Of a DNA stretch of 64,000 nucleotides, positions 26,473 through 35,361 are shown piece after piece. Both the position numbers and the translations under genes were made by a program. Under the pieces are notes generated by a model. The model ran no database searches. It was given only the letters and a program-made list of their open reading frames with translations, and was not told the origin of the DNA. Origin of the DNA: Agrococcus sediminis. GTDB taxonomy: Bacteria; Actinomycetota; Actinomycetes; Actinomycetales; Microbacteriaceae. The stretch covers positions 186,001 through 250,000 of the forward strand of contig NZ_VOIR01000013.1 of NCBI RefSeq assembly GCF_007923295.1. The letters run 5' to 3'. Every line of letters begins with the position of its first letter. Within the stretch, counting starts at the first letter, position 1.

Positions 26473-27470
26473 GCGGTCTCGTTCGCCAGCGCCACGAGGC
26501 GCGAGATGGCACGCAGATACTTCTTGCGGTAGCCGCCGCCGAGCATCTCCTCGCTGAAGACGCGGTCGAGGCTCGTGCCGCTCGCCCGCAGCACGACCTG
26601 CGCGTCGTAGAGGCGGTCGACGAGCGCGACGAACCGCAGCGCGTCGTTCTGGTCGTGCAGCACCTCGACGTCGCGCAGGCCCAGCCCCTGCAGCCCCTCG
26701 ACGAGCCCGATGTAGCGCGACGGGTGCACCTTCGACAGGTGCGCGACGAGCGCGCGGAAGTCGTCGACCGCGACCGTGCCGTCGAGGCCCGCGAGCTCCG
26801 CCTCGATGCGGTCGTCGGGCGTGACCGGGGCGTGCCCGGTGATGTCGCGGTGGCGGTAGTCGTCGCCGTCGATCCGCATGATCTGGAAGCGGTCGGCGAT
26901 CGCCTGGATCTCGCGCAGGAAGTCGGAGGCCGCGAACCGGCCCTCCCCGAGCGCGTTCGGCGGCGTGTTGCTCGTGGCCGCGAGCTTCGAGCCGCCGGCG
27001 ACGAGCTCGCCGAGCAGGCGGGTCATCACCATCGTGTCGCCCGGGTCGTCGAGCTCGAACTCGTCGATGCAGACGATCCGCGAGCCCTGCAGCGCCCGCA
27101 CCGTCTCGGCGTAGCCGAGCGCGCCGACGAGCGCGGTGTACTCGATGAACGTGCCGAACACCTTCGGCCCGGGCATCGCCTTCCACAGCGAGGCGAGCAG
27201 GTGCGTCTTGCCGACGCCGAAGCCGCCGTCGAGGTAGATGCCCGGCCGCACCTCGGGCGCCTTGCGGAACAGGGAGCGCTTCGGCGACGTCCACGCCGTC
27301 ACGAGCTCCTGCATCTGCTCGAGCGCCTCGGCCTGCGACGGATGCGCGGGGTCGGGCCGGTACGACTCGAACGTCGCGCCGTCGAACTGCGGCGGCGGAG
27401 TGAGGCCCGCGACGATCTGCTCCGCGCTGGCCTCGGGGCGGCGCTCGACGAGCGAGATCGGTGCTGGCAT
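26469..27470 (-). CDS. zapE: Cell division ATPase ZapE (AFG1 family)
   Basis: P-loop ATPase that associates with the Z-ring in proteobacteria; the mitochondrial homologue is AFG1/LACE1. 333 residues with Walker A GGFGVGKTHLL (about 108-118), Walker B IVCIDEFELDD and sensor AATSNTPP. The ATG at 27470 has an AAGGAGCG site. A TAGGCT box at 27539-27544 gives a leader of about 60 nt. Convergent with nhaA with a 4-bp overlap. Confidence 0.94.
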
Positions 27471-27538
27471 GGGCGCTCCTTCGTCGACGCGTCGGCGTCC
27501 GGGGAAGTTTCGGTGGGAGGATGGCGTTCCCCCGGACG

Positions 27539-27544
27539 AGCCTA
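27539..27544 (-). promoter_or_regulatory. Candidate -10 (TAGGCT) of zapE
   Basis: TAGGCT on the minus strand, 69 bp before the zapE ATG, in the gap shared with the divergent sulfurtransferase gene. Confidence 0.4.
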
Positions 27545-27590
27545 GTCAGGCAGGACAGCCGCGTGCGCGCGCGGCGCGGAAGGAGTCGCC

Positions 27591-28481
27591 ATGACCGAGT
27601 CGGAGCCCCGCTTCGCCGAGTACGCCGCGCCGGAGCGCCTGGTCTCCACCGAGTGGGTGGCCGCGCACCTCGACGACCCCGACGTGGTGGTGGTCGAGTC
27701 CGACGAGGACGTGCTGCTCTACGAGGTCGGCCACATCCCGGGCGCGGTGAAGGTCGACTGGCACACCGAGCTCAACGACCCGGTGATGCGCGACTACCTC
27801 ACCCCCGAGTCGTTCGCGCGCCTGCTGGGAGAGAAGGGCATCGGGCGCGACACCACCGTCGTCTTCTACGGCGACAAGGCCAACTGGTGGGCGACGTACG
27901 CGCTCTGGGTCTTCGCGCTCTACGGGCACGATCGCACGCGCATCATGGACGGCGGGCGCGACAAGTGGATCGCGGAGGGCCGCGAGCTCACGCGGGAGCC
28001 CTCGCGTCGGCCCGCGGTCGACTACCCGGTCGTGGCGCGCGACGACCGCACGCTGCGGGCCTTCCGCGACGACGTGCTCGCGCACCTCGGCCGCCCGCTC
28101 GTCGACGTGCGCAGCCCCGAGGAGTACTCCGGCGAGCGCACCACGGCGCCGGCCTACCCCGACGAGGGCGCGCTGCGCGCGGGGCACATCCCGAGCGCCG
28201 CGAGCGTGCCGTGGGGCCGCGCCGTGCACGAGGACGGCACGTTCCGCTCGCGCGAGGAACTCGAGGCCGTCTACCTCGACGGCGCCGGCCTGCGCGACGC
28301 CGACGACGTGATCGCCTACTGCCGCATCGGCGAGCGCTCGAGCCACACCTGGTTCGTGCTCACGCACCTGCTCGGCCTGCCGAAGGTGCGCAACTACGAC
28401 GGCTCCTGGACCGAGTGGGGCTCGCTCGTGGGCGTGCCGATCGTGGTCGGGTCCGAGCCCGGCGAGGTGCCCGCGCGATGA
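27591..28481 (+). CDS. Two-domain rhodanese-type sulfurtransferase
   Basis: Transfers sulfane sulfur from thiosulfate or mercaptopyruvate to thiol acceptors. 296 residues: an inactive N-terminal rhodanese domain (about 15-140) and a C-terminal domain with the active-site loop CRIGERSS, Cys near residue 244. The AAGGAG site precedes the ATG. Its stop overlaps the next start as ATGA, so it is coupled to the SufE-like gene, which suggests delivery of sulfur between the two proteins. Confidence 0.95.
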   Translation: MTESEPRFAEYAAPERLVSTEWVAAHLDDPDVVVVESDEDVLLYEVGHIPGAVKVDWHTELNDPVMRDYLTPESFARLLGEKGIGRDTTVVFYGDKANWWATYALWVFALYGHDRTRIMDGGRDKWIAEGRELTREPSRRPAVDYPVVARDDRTLRAFRDDVLAHLGRPLVDVRSPEEYSGERTTAPAYPDEGALRAGHIPSAASVPWGRAVHEDGTFRSREELEAVYLDGAGLRDADDVIAYCRIGERSSHTWFVLTHLLGLPKVRNYDGSWTEWGSLVGVPIVVGSEPGEVPAR

Positions 28482-28894
28482 CGCTCACGCCCGCCCTGCA
28501 GCGCACCGTCGACGATTTCCAGGCCGTCGAGGAGCGCGACCGGCTGCAGCTGCTGCTCGAGTTCGCCGACGAGCTGCCCGAGCTGCCCCAGCGCTACGCC
28601 GACCACCCCGACCTCCTGGAGCGCGTCGCCGAGTGCCAGTCGCCCGTCTACCTGTTCGTCGAGGTCGACGACGCGGTGCACGTGCACGCCACCGCGCCCG
28701 CGGAGGCGCCGACGACGCGGGGCTTCGCCTCGATCCTCGCGCAGGGCCTCGAGGGCGCGAGCCGCGACGAGGTGCTCGCGGTGCCCGCCGACATGCCGCG
28801 CCTGCTCGGCCTCGACCGCGTGATCTCGCCGCTGCGCCTGCGCGGCATGGCCGGGATGCTCGGACGCATCCAGCGGCAGGTGCGGGAGCGCTGA
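28478..28894 (+). CDS. SufE-family sulfur acceptor
   Basis: 138 residues. SufE proteins take persulfide sulfur on a conserved Cys, seen here in [11 protein letters not shown] (about residue 49), and pass it to Fe-S cluster assembly. No suf genes are adjacent; the coupled rhodanese is the likely partner, an arrangement common in Actinobacteria. Ends one base before the convergent hydrolase stop, leaving no room for a terminator. Confidence 0.93.
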   Translation: MTLTPALQRTVDDFQAVEERDRLQLLLEFADELPELPQRYADHPDLLERVAECQSPVYLFVEVDDAVHVHATAPAEAPTTRGFASILAQGLEGASRDEVLAVPADMPRLLGLDRVISPLRLRGMAGMLGRIQRQVRER

Positions 28895-28895
28895 C

Positions 28896-30071
28896 TCAGT
28901 CGAGCGGCGCGATCCGGTGCTCGTCGAGCCAGCCGCGGATCTGCTGCTCGTAGCGCGCCCGGTCGAGGTTCCACAGCTTCGTGTGCCGGGCCGTCCGCCA
29001 CTCCCGGTAGTCGACGATGTCGGGCCGCGCCTCGGCGAGCGCCCGGGAGGCGTCGGCCGGCACGAAGCCGTCGTCGGCCGAATGGAGCAGCAGGATGGGC
29101 TGCGACAGGGCGTCGGCGTGCAGCACGTTGTCGAGCTCGTCGAAGTCGAGGCTGCGGCTGCCGCTGAGCGCGGCCGCGGGCGACTCGAGGAGGCCCACGG
29201 CGGTGTCGACCAGCCAGGCGGGCATCTTGGCGATCGCGACCTGCAGCAGCAGCGTGGCGCGCCACGAGACCACCGGCGAGTCGAGCACGAGCCCCACGAT
29301 GCGGCGGCGGTGCCGGGAGCGGCGGGCGAGCTGCAGCGCGATCTGGCCGCCCATCGACCAGCCCATGAGCACGATGCGGCGGGCGCCGCGCGCGACCGCG
29401 AAGCCGATCGCGTCGTCGACGTCGCGCCACTCGTCGAGCCCGAGCCGGAACTTGCCGTCGCCGCTCGGCGGCGCCTCGGTGTCGTTGCGGTAGGAGACCG
29501 CCATCACGGGCATGCCGCGCTCGAGGAACACGGGCGCGGCCCGGATCGTCTCGCGTCGCGTGACGCCGCGGCCGTGCACCTGGATGCACCAGGTGGCGGC
29601 CGACTGGTCGCCCATGATCCACGCGGGCGCGGGGCCCACCTCGGTGGCGACGTCGACGGTCTCCACCGCATCCGCCACCTCCTCGGGCCGATGCACGGCA
29701 TAGCCCGACCACCGCGCGGAGTCCACGCCGTCGAGCACCTCGCGGGCGCCCGCGTCGACCGCCCGAACGACGCTGTGCGCGTCCTCGGCCACGACGGGTC
29801 CGAGCACCACGAGCCGCTCCCCCACCCACAGCGCGTACAGGCCCGGCAGCCCCGTGTCGGGGGTGCGCCCGAGCCGCACGCCGCGCTCGTCGAGGCCGAG
29901 CACCCGGATGTCGTCGACGAGCTCTCGCGGCGGGGTGACGAGCATGGAGGCGAGCGCCGCGGAGGCACCGGTCACGGCGAGGGCGGCGCCCGCGACCACC
30001 ACCCCGCCTGCGGCCATCGCGAGCCTCGCGGGGCGGGTGGATGCGGCGGCGCGCCTCGCTCGGGTCGTCAC
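28896..30071 (-). CDS. Membrane-anchored alpha/beta hydrolase
   Basis: 391 residues from the GTG at 30071. N-terminal signal anchor (about 17-43), then an alpha/beta hydrolase domain with nucleophile elbow GWSMGGQIALQLA, acid region HSADDGFVP and catalytic His in WRTARHTKLWN. Substrate unknown; prolyl-oligopeptidase-like or esterase activity is possible. The GTG lies exactly 6 nt after a TACGAT box, so the mRNA is probably leaderless and back to back with the DUF3000 gene. Confidence 0.88.
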   Translation of the reverse strand: MTTRARRAAASTRPARLAMAAGGVVVAGAALAVTGASAALASMLVTPPRELVDDIRVLGLDERGVRLGRTPDTGLPGLYALWVGERLVVLGPVVAEDAHSVVRAVDAGAREVLDGVDSARWSGYAVHRPEEVADAVETVDVATEVGPAPAWIMGDQSAATWCIQVHGRGVTRRETIRAAPVFLERGMPVMAVSYRNDTEAPPSGDGKFRLGLDEWRDVDDAIGFAVARGARRIVLMGWSMGGQIALQLARRSRHRRRIVGLVLDSPVVSWRATLLLQVAIAKMPAWLVDTAVGLLESPAAALSGSRSLDFDELDNVLHADALSQPILLLHSADDGFVPADASRALAEARPDIVDYREWRTARHTKLWNLDRARYEQQIRGWLDEHRIAPLD

Positions 30072-30077
30072 GGTGCG

Positions 30078-30087
30078 ATCGTAGTCT
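30078..30087. promoter_or_regulatory. Overlapping divergent -10 boxes, hydrolase/DUF3000
   Basis: TACGAT (minus, 30078-30083) and TAGTCT (plus, 30082-30087) share two base pairs. Each ends exactly 6 nt from its own GTG (30071 and 30094). The whole intergenic region is 22 bp. Confidence 0.6.
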
Positions 30088-30093
30088 TGCCGG

Positions 30094-30690
30094 GTGGACA
30101 CGAGCAGTGCAGCCCCCGCCCCCGAGCCGGAGGCCTTCCGCGCTGCCATCGACCAGCTGCGCAGGGCTGAGCTGCGCTCCGAGCTCTCGGTGCGCGAGAT
30201 CCCGGCGCCGGGCCGCATCGCGCCCTTCTCGTTCGCCATCGCCGCCGACGTCGGCGTGACGAGCCACGGCCGCGACTCCGACCTCGGCACCGGCCGCTTC
30301 ATCCTCATGCACGACCCGGAGGAGCCCGAGGCCTGGGGCGGCGACTTCCGCATCGTCAGCTTCACGCAGGCCTCGCAGGACCCCGAGATCGGCGTCGACC
30401 CGTTCCTCGCCGAGGTCACGTGGACCTACCTGCTCGAGGCGCTCGAGCAGCGCGGCGCCGAGTACCACTCGGAGTCGGGCACCGCGACCAAGATCCTCTC
30501 GAGCGGCTTCGGCGAGCTCGCCGCGCAGGGCGACGGCGCCCAGATCGAGCTGCGCGCGTCGTGGACGCCGACCGGCCACGACTTCGGCGCGCACCTCACC
30601 GCCTGGACCGACCTCCTCTGCGCGATCGCCGGCCTGCCGGTGCAGCCGGGCGCCGCGGGCCTCGACGCGCACAGGCGCACGCGTGGCTGA
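30094..30690 (+). CDS. DUF3000 domain protein
   Basis: 198 residues, soluble, no membrane segment. The DUF3000 signature is visible (LGTGRFILMHDPEEPEAW, FRIVSFTQA, EVTWTYLLEAL). Function unknown. DUF3000 followed by RNase D is a conserved actinobacterial pair; here they overlap by 8 bp. GTG start with leaderless spacing. Confidence 0.92.
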   Translation: MDTSSAAPAPEPEAFRAAIDQLRRAELRSELSVREIPAPGRIAPFSFAIAADVGVTSHGRDSDLGTGRFILMHDPEEPEAWGGDFRIVSFTQASQDPEIGVDPFLAEVTWTYLLEALEQRGAEYHSESGTATKILSSGFGELAAQGDGAQIELRASWTPTGHDFGAHLTAWTDLLCAIAGLPVQPGAAGLDAHRRTRG

Positions 30691-31903
30691 GCTGCCCGAG
30701 GCGGTGGCGTCCGGCCCGCTCGACGTCATCGAGGACGCGGATGCGCTAGCTCGCGCGGCCGAGCGGCTGCACGCGGGCGAGGGCCCGGTCGCCGTCGACG
30801 CCGAGCGCGCGAACGGCTTCCGCTACACCGCGAAGGCCTACCTCGTGCAGCTCCACCGGCGCGGCACCGGCACCGTGCTCATCGACCCGACCGCGATCGA
30901 CGACCTGTCGCCGATCCAGGACGCGATCGGCGGCGAGGAGTGGATCATCCACGCCGCGAGCCAGGACCTCCCGTGCCTGCGCGAGGTCGGCCTCGAGCCC
31001 GCCACCCTGTTCGACACCGAGCTCGGCGCGCGGATCGCGGGCTTCGAGCGCGTCGGCCTCGCCGCCGTCACCGAGCGGCTCGTGGGCCTGCGCCTGCGCA
31101 AGGAGCACGGCGCGAGCGACTGGTCGGCCCGGCCCATCCCCCGCTCGTGGCTGGAGTACGCGGCGCTCGACGTCGAGGTGCTGCCGGATGCGCGCGACGC
31201 GCTGGCGGCGGAGCTCGAGGCCCAGGGCAAGCAGGAGATCGCCGAGCAGGAGTTCGCCTACGCGCTCGCCCGCCGGCCGAAGCCCCCCGCGGAGGAGCCG
31301 TGGCGCAGGCTCTCGGGCATCCACGCGATCCGCGACCGCCGCCAGCTCGCCGTCGCCCGCGAGCTGTGGCTCGCCCGCGACGCGCTCGCCCGCGACACCG
31401 ACACCGCGCCGGGGCGGCTCGTGCCCGACCGCTCGCTGCTCGCCGCCGCCATGGCCGACGTCGAGGCGAAGGGCCGCCTCGCCGCGCGCAAGGACTTCAC
31501 CGGTCGCGCGAGCCGCAGCGAGCTCGACCGCTGGTGGGCGGCGATCGAGGCCGGCCGCGCGAGCGACGACCTGCCGGTGCTGCGCGTGCGCTCGGACGAG
31601 CCACCGCCGCCCCGGTTCTGGAAGAGCCGGCGCCCGGAGGCCGACCTGCGCCTGCAGCGCGCCCGCGCCGCCGTGCAGGCGGTGGCCGAGGAGCTCGCGA
31701 TGCCGGCCGAGAACTTGCTCACCCCGGATGCGCTGCGGCGGGTCGCGTGGGAGCCGATCGAGCCCACCGAGGCGGCGGTCGCCGCGGCGCTCCGGGCCCG
31801 CGATGCGCGCCCGTGGCAGGTTGCCGCGACCGCACAGAGGATCGCCGCCGCGTTTGTAGAGCCAGACCAAGCGCCCGCCCAGCCCTCCGAGCCCTCGTCG
31901 TAG
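30683..31903 (+). CDS. rnd: Ribonuclease D-like 3-5 exonuclease
   Basis: DEDD-family exonuclease acting on structured RNA such as tRNA precursors. 406 residues: exonuclease domain (about 20-190) with VAVDAERANGF, IIHAASQDLPCLRE and LEYAALDVEVLPD, an HRDC domain (about 210-285, HAIRDRRQLAVARELWLARD) and a Pro/Arg-rich tail. The GTG at 30683 overlaps the DUF3000 end. Confidence 0.94.
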   Translation: MAELPEAVASGPLDVIEDADALARAAERLHAGEGPVAVDAERANGFRYTAKAYLVQLHRRGTGTVLIDPTAIDDLSPIQDAIGGEEWIIHAASQDLPCLREVGLEPATLFDTELGARIAGFERVGLAAVTERLVGLRLRKEHGASDWSARPIPRSWLEYAALDVEVLPDARDALAAELEAQGKQEIAEQEFAYALARRPKPPAEEPWRRLSGIHAIRDRRQLAVARELWLARDALARDTDTAPGRLVPDRSLLAAAMADVEAKGRLAARKDFTGRASRSELDRWWAAIEAGRASDDLPVLRVRSDEPPPPRFWKSRRPEADLRLQRARAAVQAVAEELAMPAENLLTPDALRRVAWEPIEPTEAAVAAALRARDARPWQVAATAQRIAAAFVEPDQAPAQPSEPSS

Positions 31904-31942
31904 GAAGCGGCAACCGCCGCGTCGGGCCCGGGGGCGCGTTCC

Positions 31943-31948
31943 TACACT
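31943..31948 (+). promoter_or_regulatory. Candidate -10 (TACACT) of the beta-oxidation operon
   Basis: TACACT 32 bp before the thiolase GTG, after the rnd stop; a GGAGG ribosome site lies between. Confidence 0.45.
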
Positions 31949-31979
31949 GGTGCCGCAATCACCCCAATCAGGAGGCATC

Positions 31980-33182
31980 GTGGCTGACGACGACGTCGTG
32001 TTCGTGGACGGCGTCCGCACCCCATTCGGGCGCGCGGGCGAGAAGGGCATGTACTGGCAGACCCGAGCGGACGACCTCGCGGTCAAGGCGCTCACGGGGC
32101 TGCTCGAGCGCAACCCGAGCCTGCCGCTCGAGCGCATCGACGAGGTCGCGGTCGCCGCGACCACGCAGACCGGCGACCAGGGCCTGACCCTCGGCCGCAC
32201 CGTCGGCATGCTCGCGGGGCTCCCCGTCTCGGTGCCCGGCTACGCGATCGACCGCATGTGCGCGGGCGCGATGACGGCGGTCACCGCGGTCGCCGGCGGC
32301 ATCGCCTTCGGCGCCTACGACATCGCCGTCGCCGGCGGCGTCGAGCACATGGGCCGGCACCCGATGGGCCTCGACGCCGACCCGAACCCCCGCTTCGTCG
32401 CCGAGAAGCTCGTCTCGATGGACGCGCTCAACATGGGCAAGACGGCCGAGCGCATCCACGACCGCTTCCCGCACCTGACGAAGGAGCGGGCCGACCGCTT
32501 CGCGCTCGGGTCGCAGCAGAAGTACGCCGCGGCGCTCGCCGCCGGCCACATCCAGCACGACCTCATCCCGGTCGCGACGCAGTCCGCCGCCGGCTGGGGG
32601 CTCGCGACGGCCGACGAGGCGCCGCGCCCCGAGACGACGATGGAGGGACTCGCGGGGCTGAAGACGCCGTTCCGCGACCACGGCCGCGTGACCGCGGGCA
32701 ACGCATCCGGCCTGAACGACGGCGCGACGATGTCGATCATCGCCTCGGCCGCCGCCGCGAAGGAGCACGGGCTGACGACGAAGATGCGGATGGTCTCGTT
32801 CGGCTTCGCCGGCGTCGACCCCGACATCATGGGCATCGGCCCGGTGCCCTCGACGGAGAAGGCGCTCAAGAAGGCCGGGCTGTCGATCGAGGACATCGGC
32901 CTGTTCGAGCTGAACGAGGCGTTCGCCGTGCAGGTGCTCTCGTTCACCGACCACTTCGGCATCGCCGACGACGACCCGCGCGTCAACCCGTGGGGCGGCG
33001 CGATCGCGATCGGCCACCCGCTCGCCTCCTCCGGCGTGCGCCTCATGCTCCAGCTCGCGCGGCAGTTCGAGCAGCGCCCCGACGTGCGCTTCGGCATCAC
33101 CGCGATGTGCGTCGGCCTCGGCCAGGGCGGCACCGTCATCTGGGAGAACCCCCACCACAAGCGCTACGGGAAGGGCATCTGA
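31980..33182 (+). CDS. Acetyl-CoA C-acyltransferase (thiolase)
   Basis: Last step of beta-oxidation: cleaves 3-ketoacyl-CoA to acetyl-CoA and a shortened acyl-CoA. 400 residues from the GTG at 31980 (GGAGG 7 nt upstream). Nucleophile Cys94 in DRMCAGAMTAV, His in AIAIGHPLASSG, and the second Cys in MCVGLGQGG. The stop shares its A with the next start (TGATG), so thiolase and the multifunctional enzyme are coupled like fadAB. Confidence 0.95.
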   Translation: MADDDVVFVDGVRTPFGRAGEKGMYWQTRADDLAVKALTGLLERNPSLPLERIDEVAVAATTQTGDQGLTLGRTVGMLAGLPVSVPGYAIDRMCAGAMTAVTAVAGGIAFGAYDIAVAGGVEHMGRHPMGLDADPNPRFVAEKLVSMDALNMGKTAERIHDRFPHLTKERADRFALGSQQKYAAALAAGHIQHDLIPVATQSAAGWGLATADEAPRPETTMEGLAGLKTPFRDHGRVTAGNASGLNDGATMSIIASAAAAKEHGLTTKMRMVSFGFAGVDPDIMGIGPVPSTEKALKKAGLSIEDIGLFELNEAFAVQVLSFTDHFGIADDDPRVNPWGGAIAIGHPLASSGVRLMLQLARQFEQRPDVRFGITAMCVGLGQGGTVIWENPHHKRYGKGI

Positions 33183-35320
33183 TGGCCATCCGCGACGAGT
33201 TCCCGCGGCTCGCGGCCGCCGAGTTCGACGAGGTCGTCACGCACAGCCACGTGCGCGACGTGCAGCTCGCCTCCGGCAGGACGCTCGCCCTCATCACGCT
33301 CGACAACGGGCGCGACCACACGCGGCCCTCGACCCTCGGCCCCGCGACGCTCTTCGAGCTCGGCGACACCCTCGAGGCGCAGCGCGCCCGCGGCGCCGCC
33401 GGCGAGGTCGACGCGATCGCGGTCACCGGCAAGCCCTACTTCCTCGCCGCCGGCGCAGACCTGTCGAACGTCGGCAGCCTGCCCGACCGCGAGACGGCCG
33501 CCGAGCTGCCGAGGCTCGGCCACCGCGTGCTCGGCCTCCTCCACGAGGCGCCCGTGCCGACGTTCGTCTTCATCAACGGCCTCGCCCTCGGCGGCGGGCT
33601 CGAGATCGGGCTCAACGCCGACTACCGCACCATCAGCTCGGCGGCTCCCGCCGTGGCGCTGCCCGAGACGTTCCTCGGCCTCGTGCCCGGCTGGGGCGGC
33701 GCGACGATCCTTCCGAACCTGATCGGCATCGAGCGGGCGCTCAAGGTGATCATCGAGAACCCGCTGAAGCAGCGCGTGCTGAAGCCCGCGGACGCGCTCG
33801 AGCTCGGCATCGCCGACGCGATGTTCGGACCCGCGAGCTTCCTGGAGTCGTCGCTCCGCTGGGCCGACGGGGTGCTGGGCGGCGCGAAGGTCGACCGCCC
33901 GCACGTGCCCGGCACGCTCGAGCGCACGGTGAAGTGGCCGATCGCCCTGAAGATCGCGCGCGAGACGCTCGAGAAGCGGATCGGGAAGGTCGCCCTCGCG
34001 CCCTACCGCGCCCTCGACGTGATCGAGCTGGCCAGGAAGAACGACCGCGCGGCCGGCTTCGCCGCCGAGGACGCGGCGCTCGCCGACCTCATCCCGGGCG
34101 ACCAGTTCGTGGCCTCGATCTACGCCTTCGACCTCGTGCAGAAGCGGGCGAAGCGCCCGGCCGGCGCGCCCGACGCGGCGCTCGCGAAGCCGGTGACGAA
34201 GGTCGGCATCATCGGCGCCGGGCTCATGGCCAGCCAGTTCGCGCTGCTGTTCCTGCGGCGCCTGCAAGTGCCGGTCGTCATCACCGACCTCGACCAGGGC
34301 CGCGTCGACGCGGCCGTGGCGCGCATCCGCGGCGAGATCGACGCGCTCGCGGGCAAGGGCCGCATCACCACCGACGAGCAGCAGCGCCTCAGCGCGCTCA
34401 TCTCCGGCACGGTCGACAAGGCCGACTTCGCCGGCTGCGACTGGGTGATCGAGGCGGTGTTCGAGGAGCTGGGCGTCAAGCAGCAGGTCTTCGCCGAGGT
34501 CGAGCCGCACCTGTCCGAGACGGCCGTCATCGCGACGAACACCTCGAGCCTGTCGGTCGAGCAGATCGGCGCGCGGCTCGCGCACCCCGAGCGCCTCGTC
34601 GGCTTCCACTTCTTCAACCCCGTGGCGGTCATGCCGCTCATCGAGGTGGTGCGCACGCCCGCGACCGACGACGCGACCCTCGCGACCGCGATGCGCGTCG
34701 CGAAGGACCTGAAGAAGAACGCCGTCATCACGCGCGACACCCCCGGGTTCGTCGTCAACCGGGTGCTCGCGAAGCTGCTCGGCGAGGCGATGCACGCGGT
34801 CGAGCAGGGCTCCTCCTTCGAGGACGTCGTCGAGGCGCAGCGCGCGTTCGGCTTCCCGATGGATCCGTTCGTGCTGCTCGACCTCGTCGGGCTCAAGGTC
34901 GGCGCGCACGTGCTCGACACGCACCACGGCGCCTTCCCCGACCGCTTCTTCGAGTCGCAGGCGCTGCACGAGCTCGCCGAGCAGGGCATCCTGCTCGAGA
35001 AGGACGGCAAGGGCGAGGTCAAGGGGATCGACAAGCGGGCCCGGAGGATCGTGGCGAAGCACCGTCCCGCGGGCGCCGTCGCGCTCTCGGCCGACGAGCT
35101 GCGCGTGCGCATCGAGGACGGCCTCGCCGACGAGATCAAGCGCATGCTCGACGACCATGTCGTCGAGGCCGCCGAGGACATCGACCTGTGCATGATCCTC
35201 GGCGCGGGCTGGCCGTTCCAGATGGGCGGCATCACGCCGTACCTCGACCGCGTCGGCGCCTCCGGGCGCGTGTTCGGCGGCACCTTCCACCAGCCGCCGA
35301 TCGCCGGCCCGAAGGCCTGA
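33182..35320 (+). CDS. FadB/FadJ-like enoyl-CoA hydratase/3-hydroxyacyl-CoA dehydrogenase
   Basis: Performs the middle two steps of beta-oxidation. 712 residues. N-terminal crotonase domain (about 10-200) with AAGADLSNVG and both active-site acids (NGLALGGGLEIG and PETFLGLVPGWGG). NAD-binding dehydrogenase domain from about 340, starting VGIIGAGLMASQFA (the usual MGxGIA is altered), with HFFNPVAVMPLIEVV and DTPGFVVNRVL, and a C-terminal dimerisation domain with FPMDPFVLLDLVGL. Substrate chain length is unknown. Confidence 0.95.
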   Translation: MAIRDEFPRLAAAEFDEVVTHSHVRDVQLASGRTLALITLDNGRDHTRPSTLGPATLFELGDTLEAQRARGAAGEVDAIAVTGKPYFLAAGADLSNVGSLPDRETAAELPRLGHRVLGLLHEAPVPTFVFINGLALGGGLEIGLNADYRTISSAAPAVALPETFLGLVPGWGGATILPNLIGIERALKVIIENPLKQRVLKPADALELGIADAMFGPASFLESSLRWADGVLGGAKVDRPHVPGTLERTVKWPIALKIARETLEKRIGKVALAPYRALDVIELARKNDRAAGFAAEDAALADLIPGDQFVASIYAFDLVQKRAKRPAGAPDAALAKPVTKVGIIGAGLMASQFALLFLRRLQVPVVITDLDQGRVDAAVARIRGEIDALAGKGRITTDEQQRLSALISGTVDKADFAGCDWVIEAVFEELGVKQQVFAEVEPHLSETAVIATNTSSLSVEQIGARLAHPERLVGFHFFNPVAVMPLIEVVRTPATDDATLATAMRVAKDLKKNAVITRDTPGFVVNRVLAKLLGEAMHAVEQGSSFEDVVEAQRAFGFPMDPFVLLDLVGLKVGAHVLDTHHGAFPDRFFESQALHELAEQGILLEKDGKGEVKGIDKRARRIVAKHRPAGAVALSADELRVRIEDGLADEIKRMLDDHVVEAAEDIDLCMILGAGWPFQMGGITPYLDRVGASGRVFGGTFHQPPIAGPKA

Positions 35321-35349
35321 GGCTCACGACCCGAGCCCCAGGACTCCGG

Positions 35350-35355
35350 CAGACT
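35350..35355 (+). promoter_or_regulatory. Weak -10 (CAGACT) of the methyltransferase gene, leaderless spacing
   Basis: CAGACT, 6 nt, GTG. The first base deviates from TAnnnT, but the spacing equals the other leaderless genes. Confidence 0.35.
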
Positions 35356-35361
35356 GGCACG

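Noticed and set aside
33934-35361. Possible fusion of the FadB-like protein with the methyltransferase
   Set aside because: The long frame into the methyltransferase runs through FadB in a different frame; FadB ends cleanly at 35320 and the methyltransferase has its own GTG and -10.
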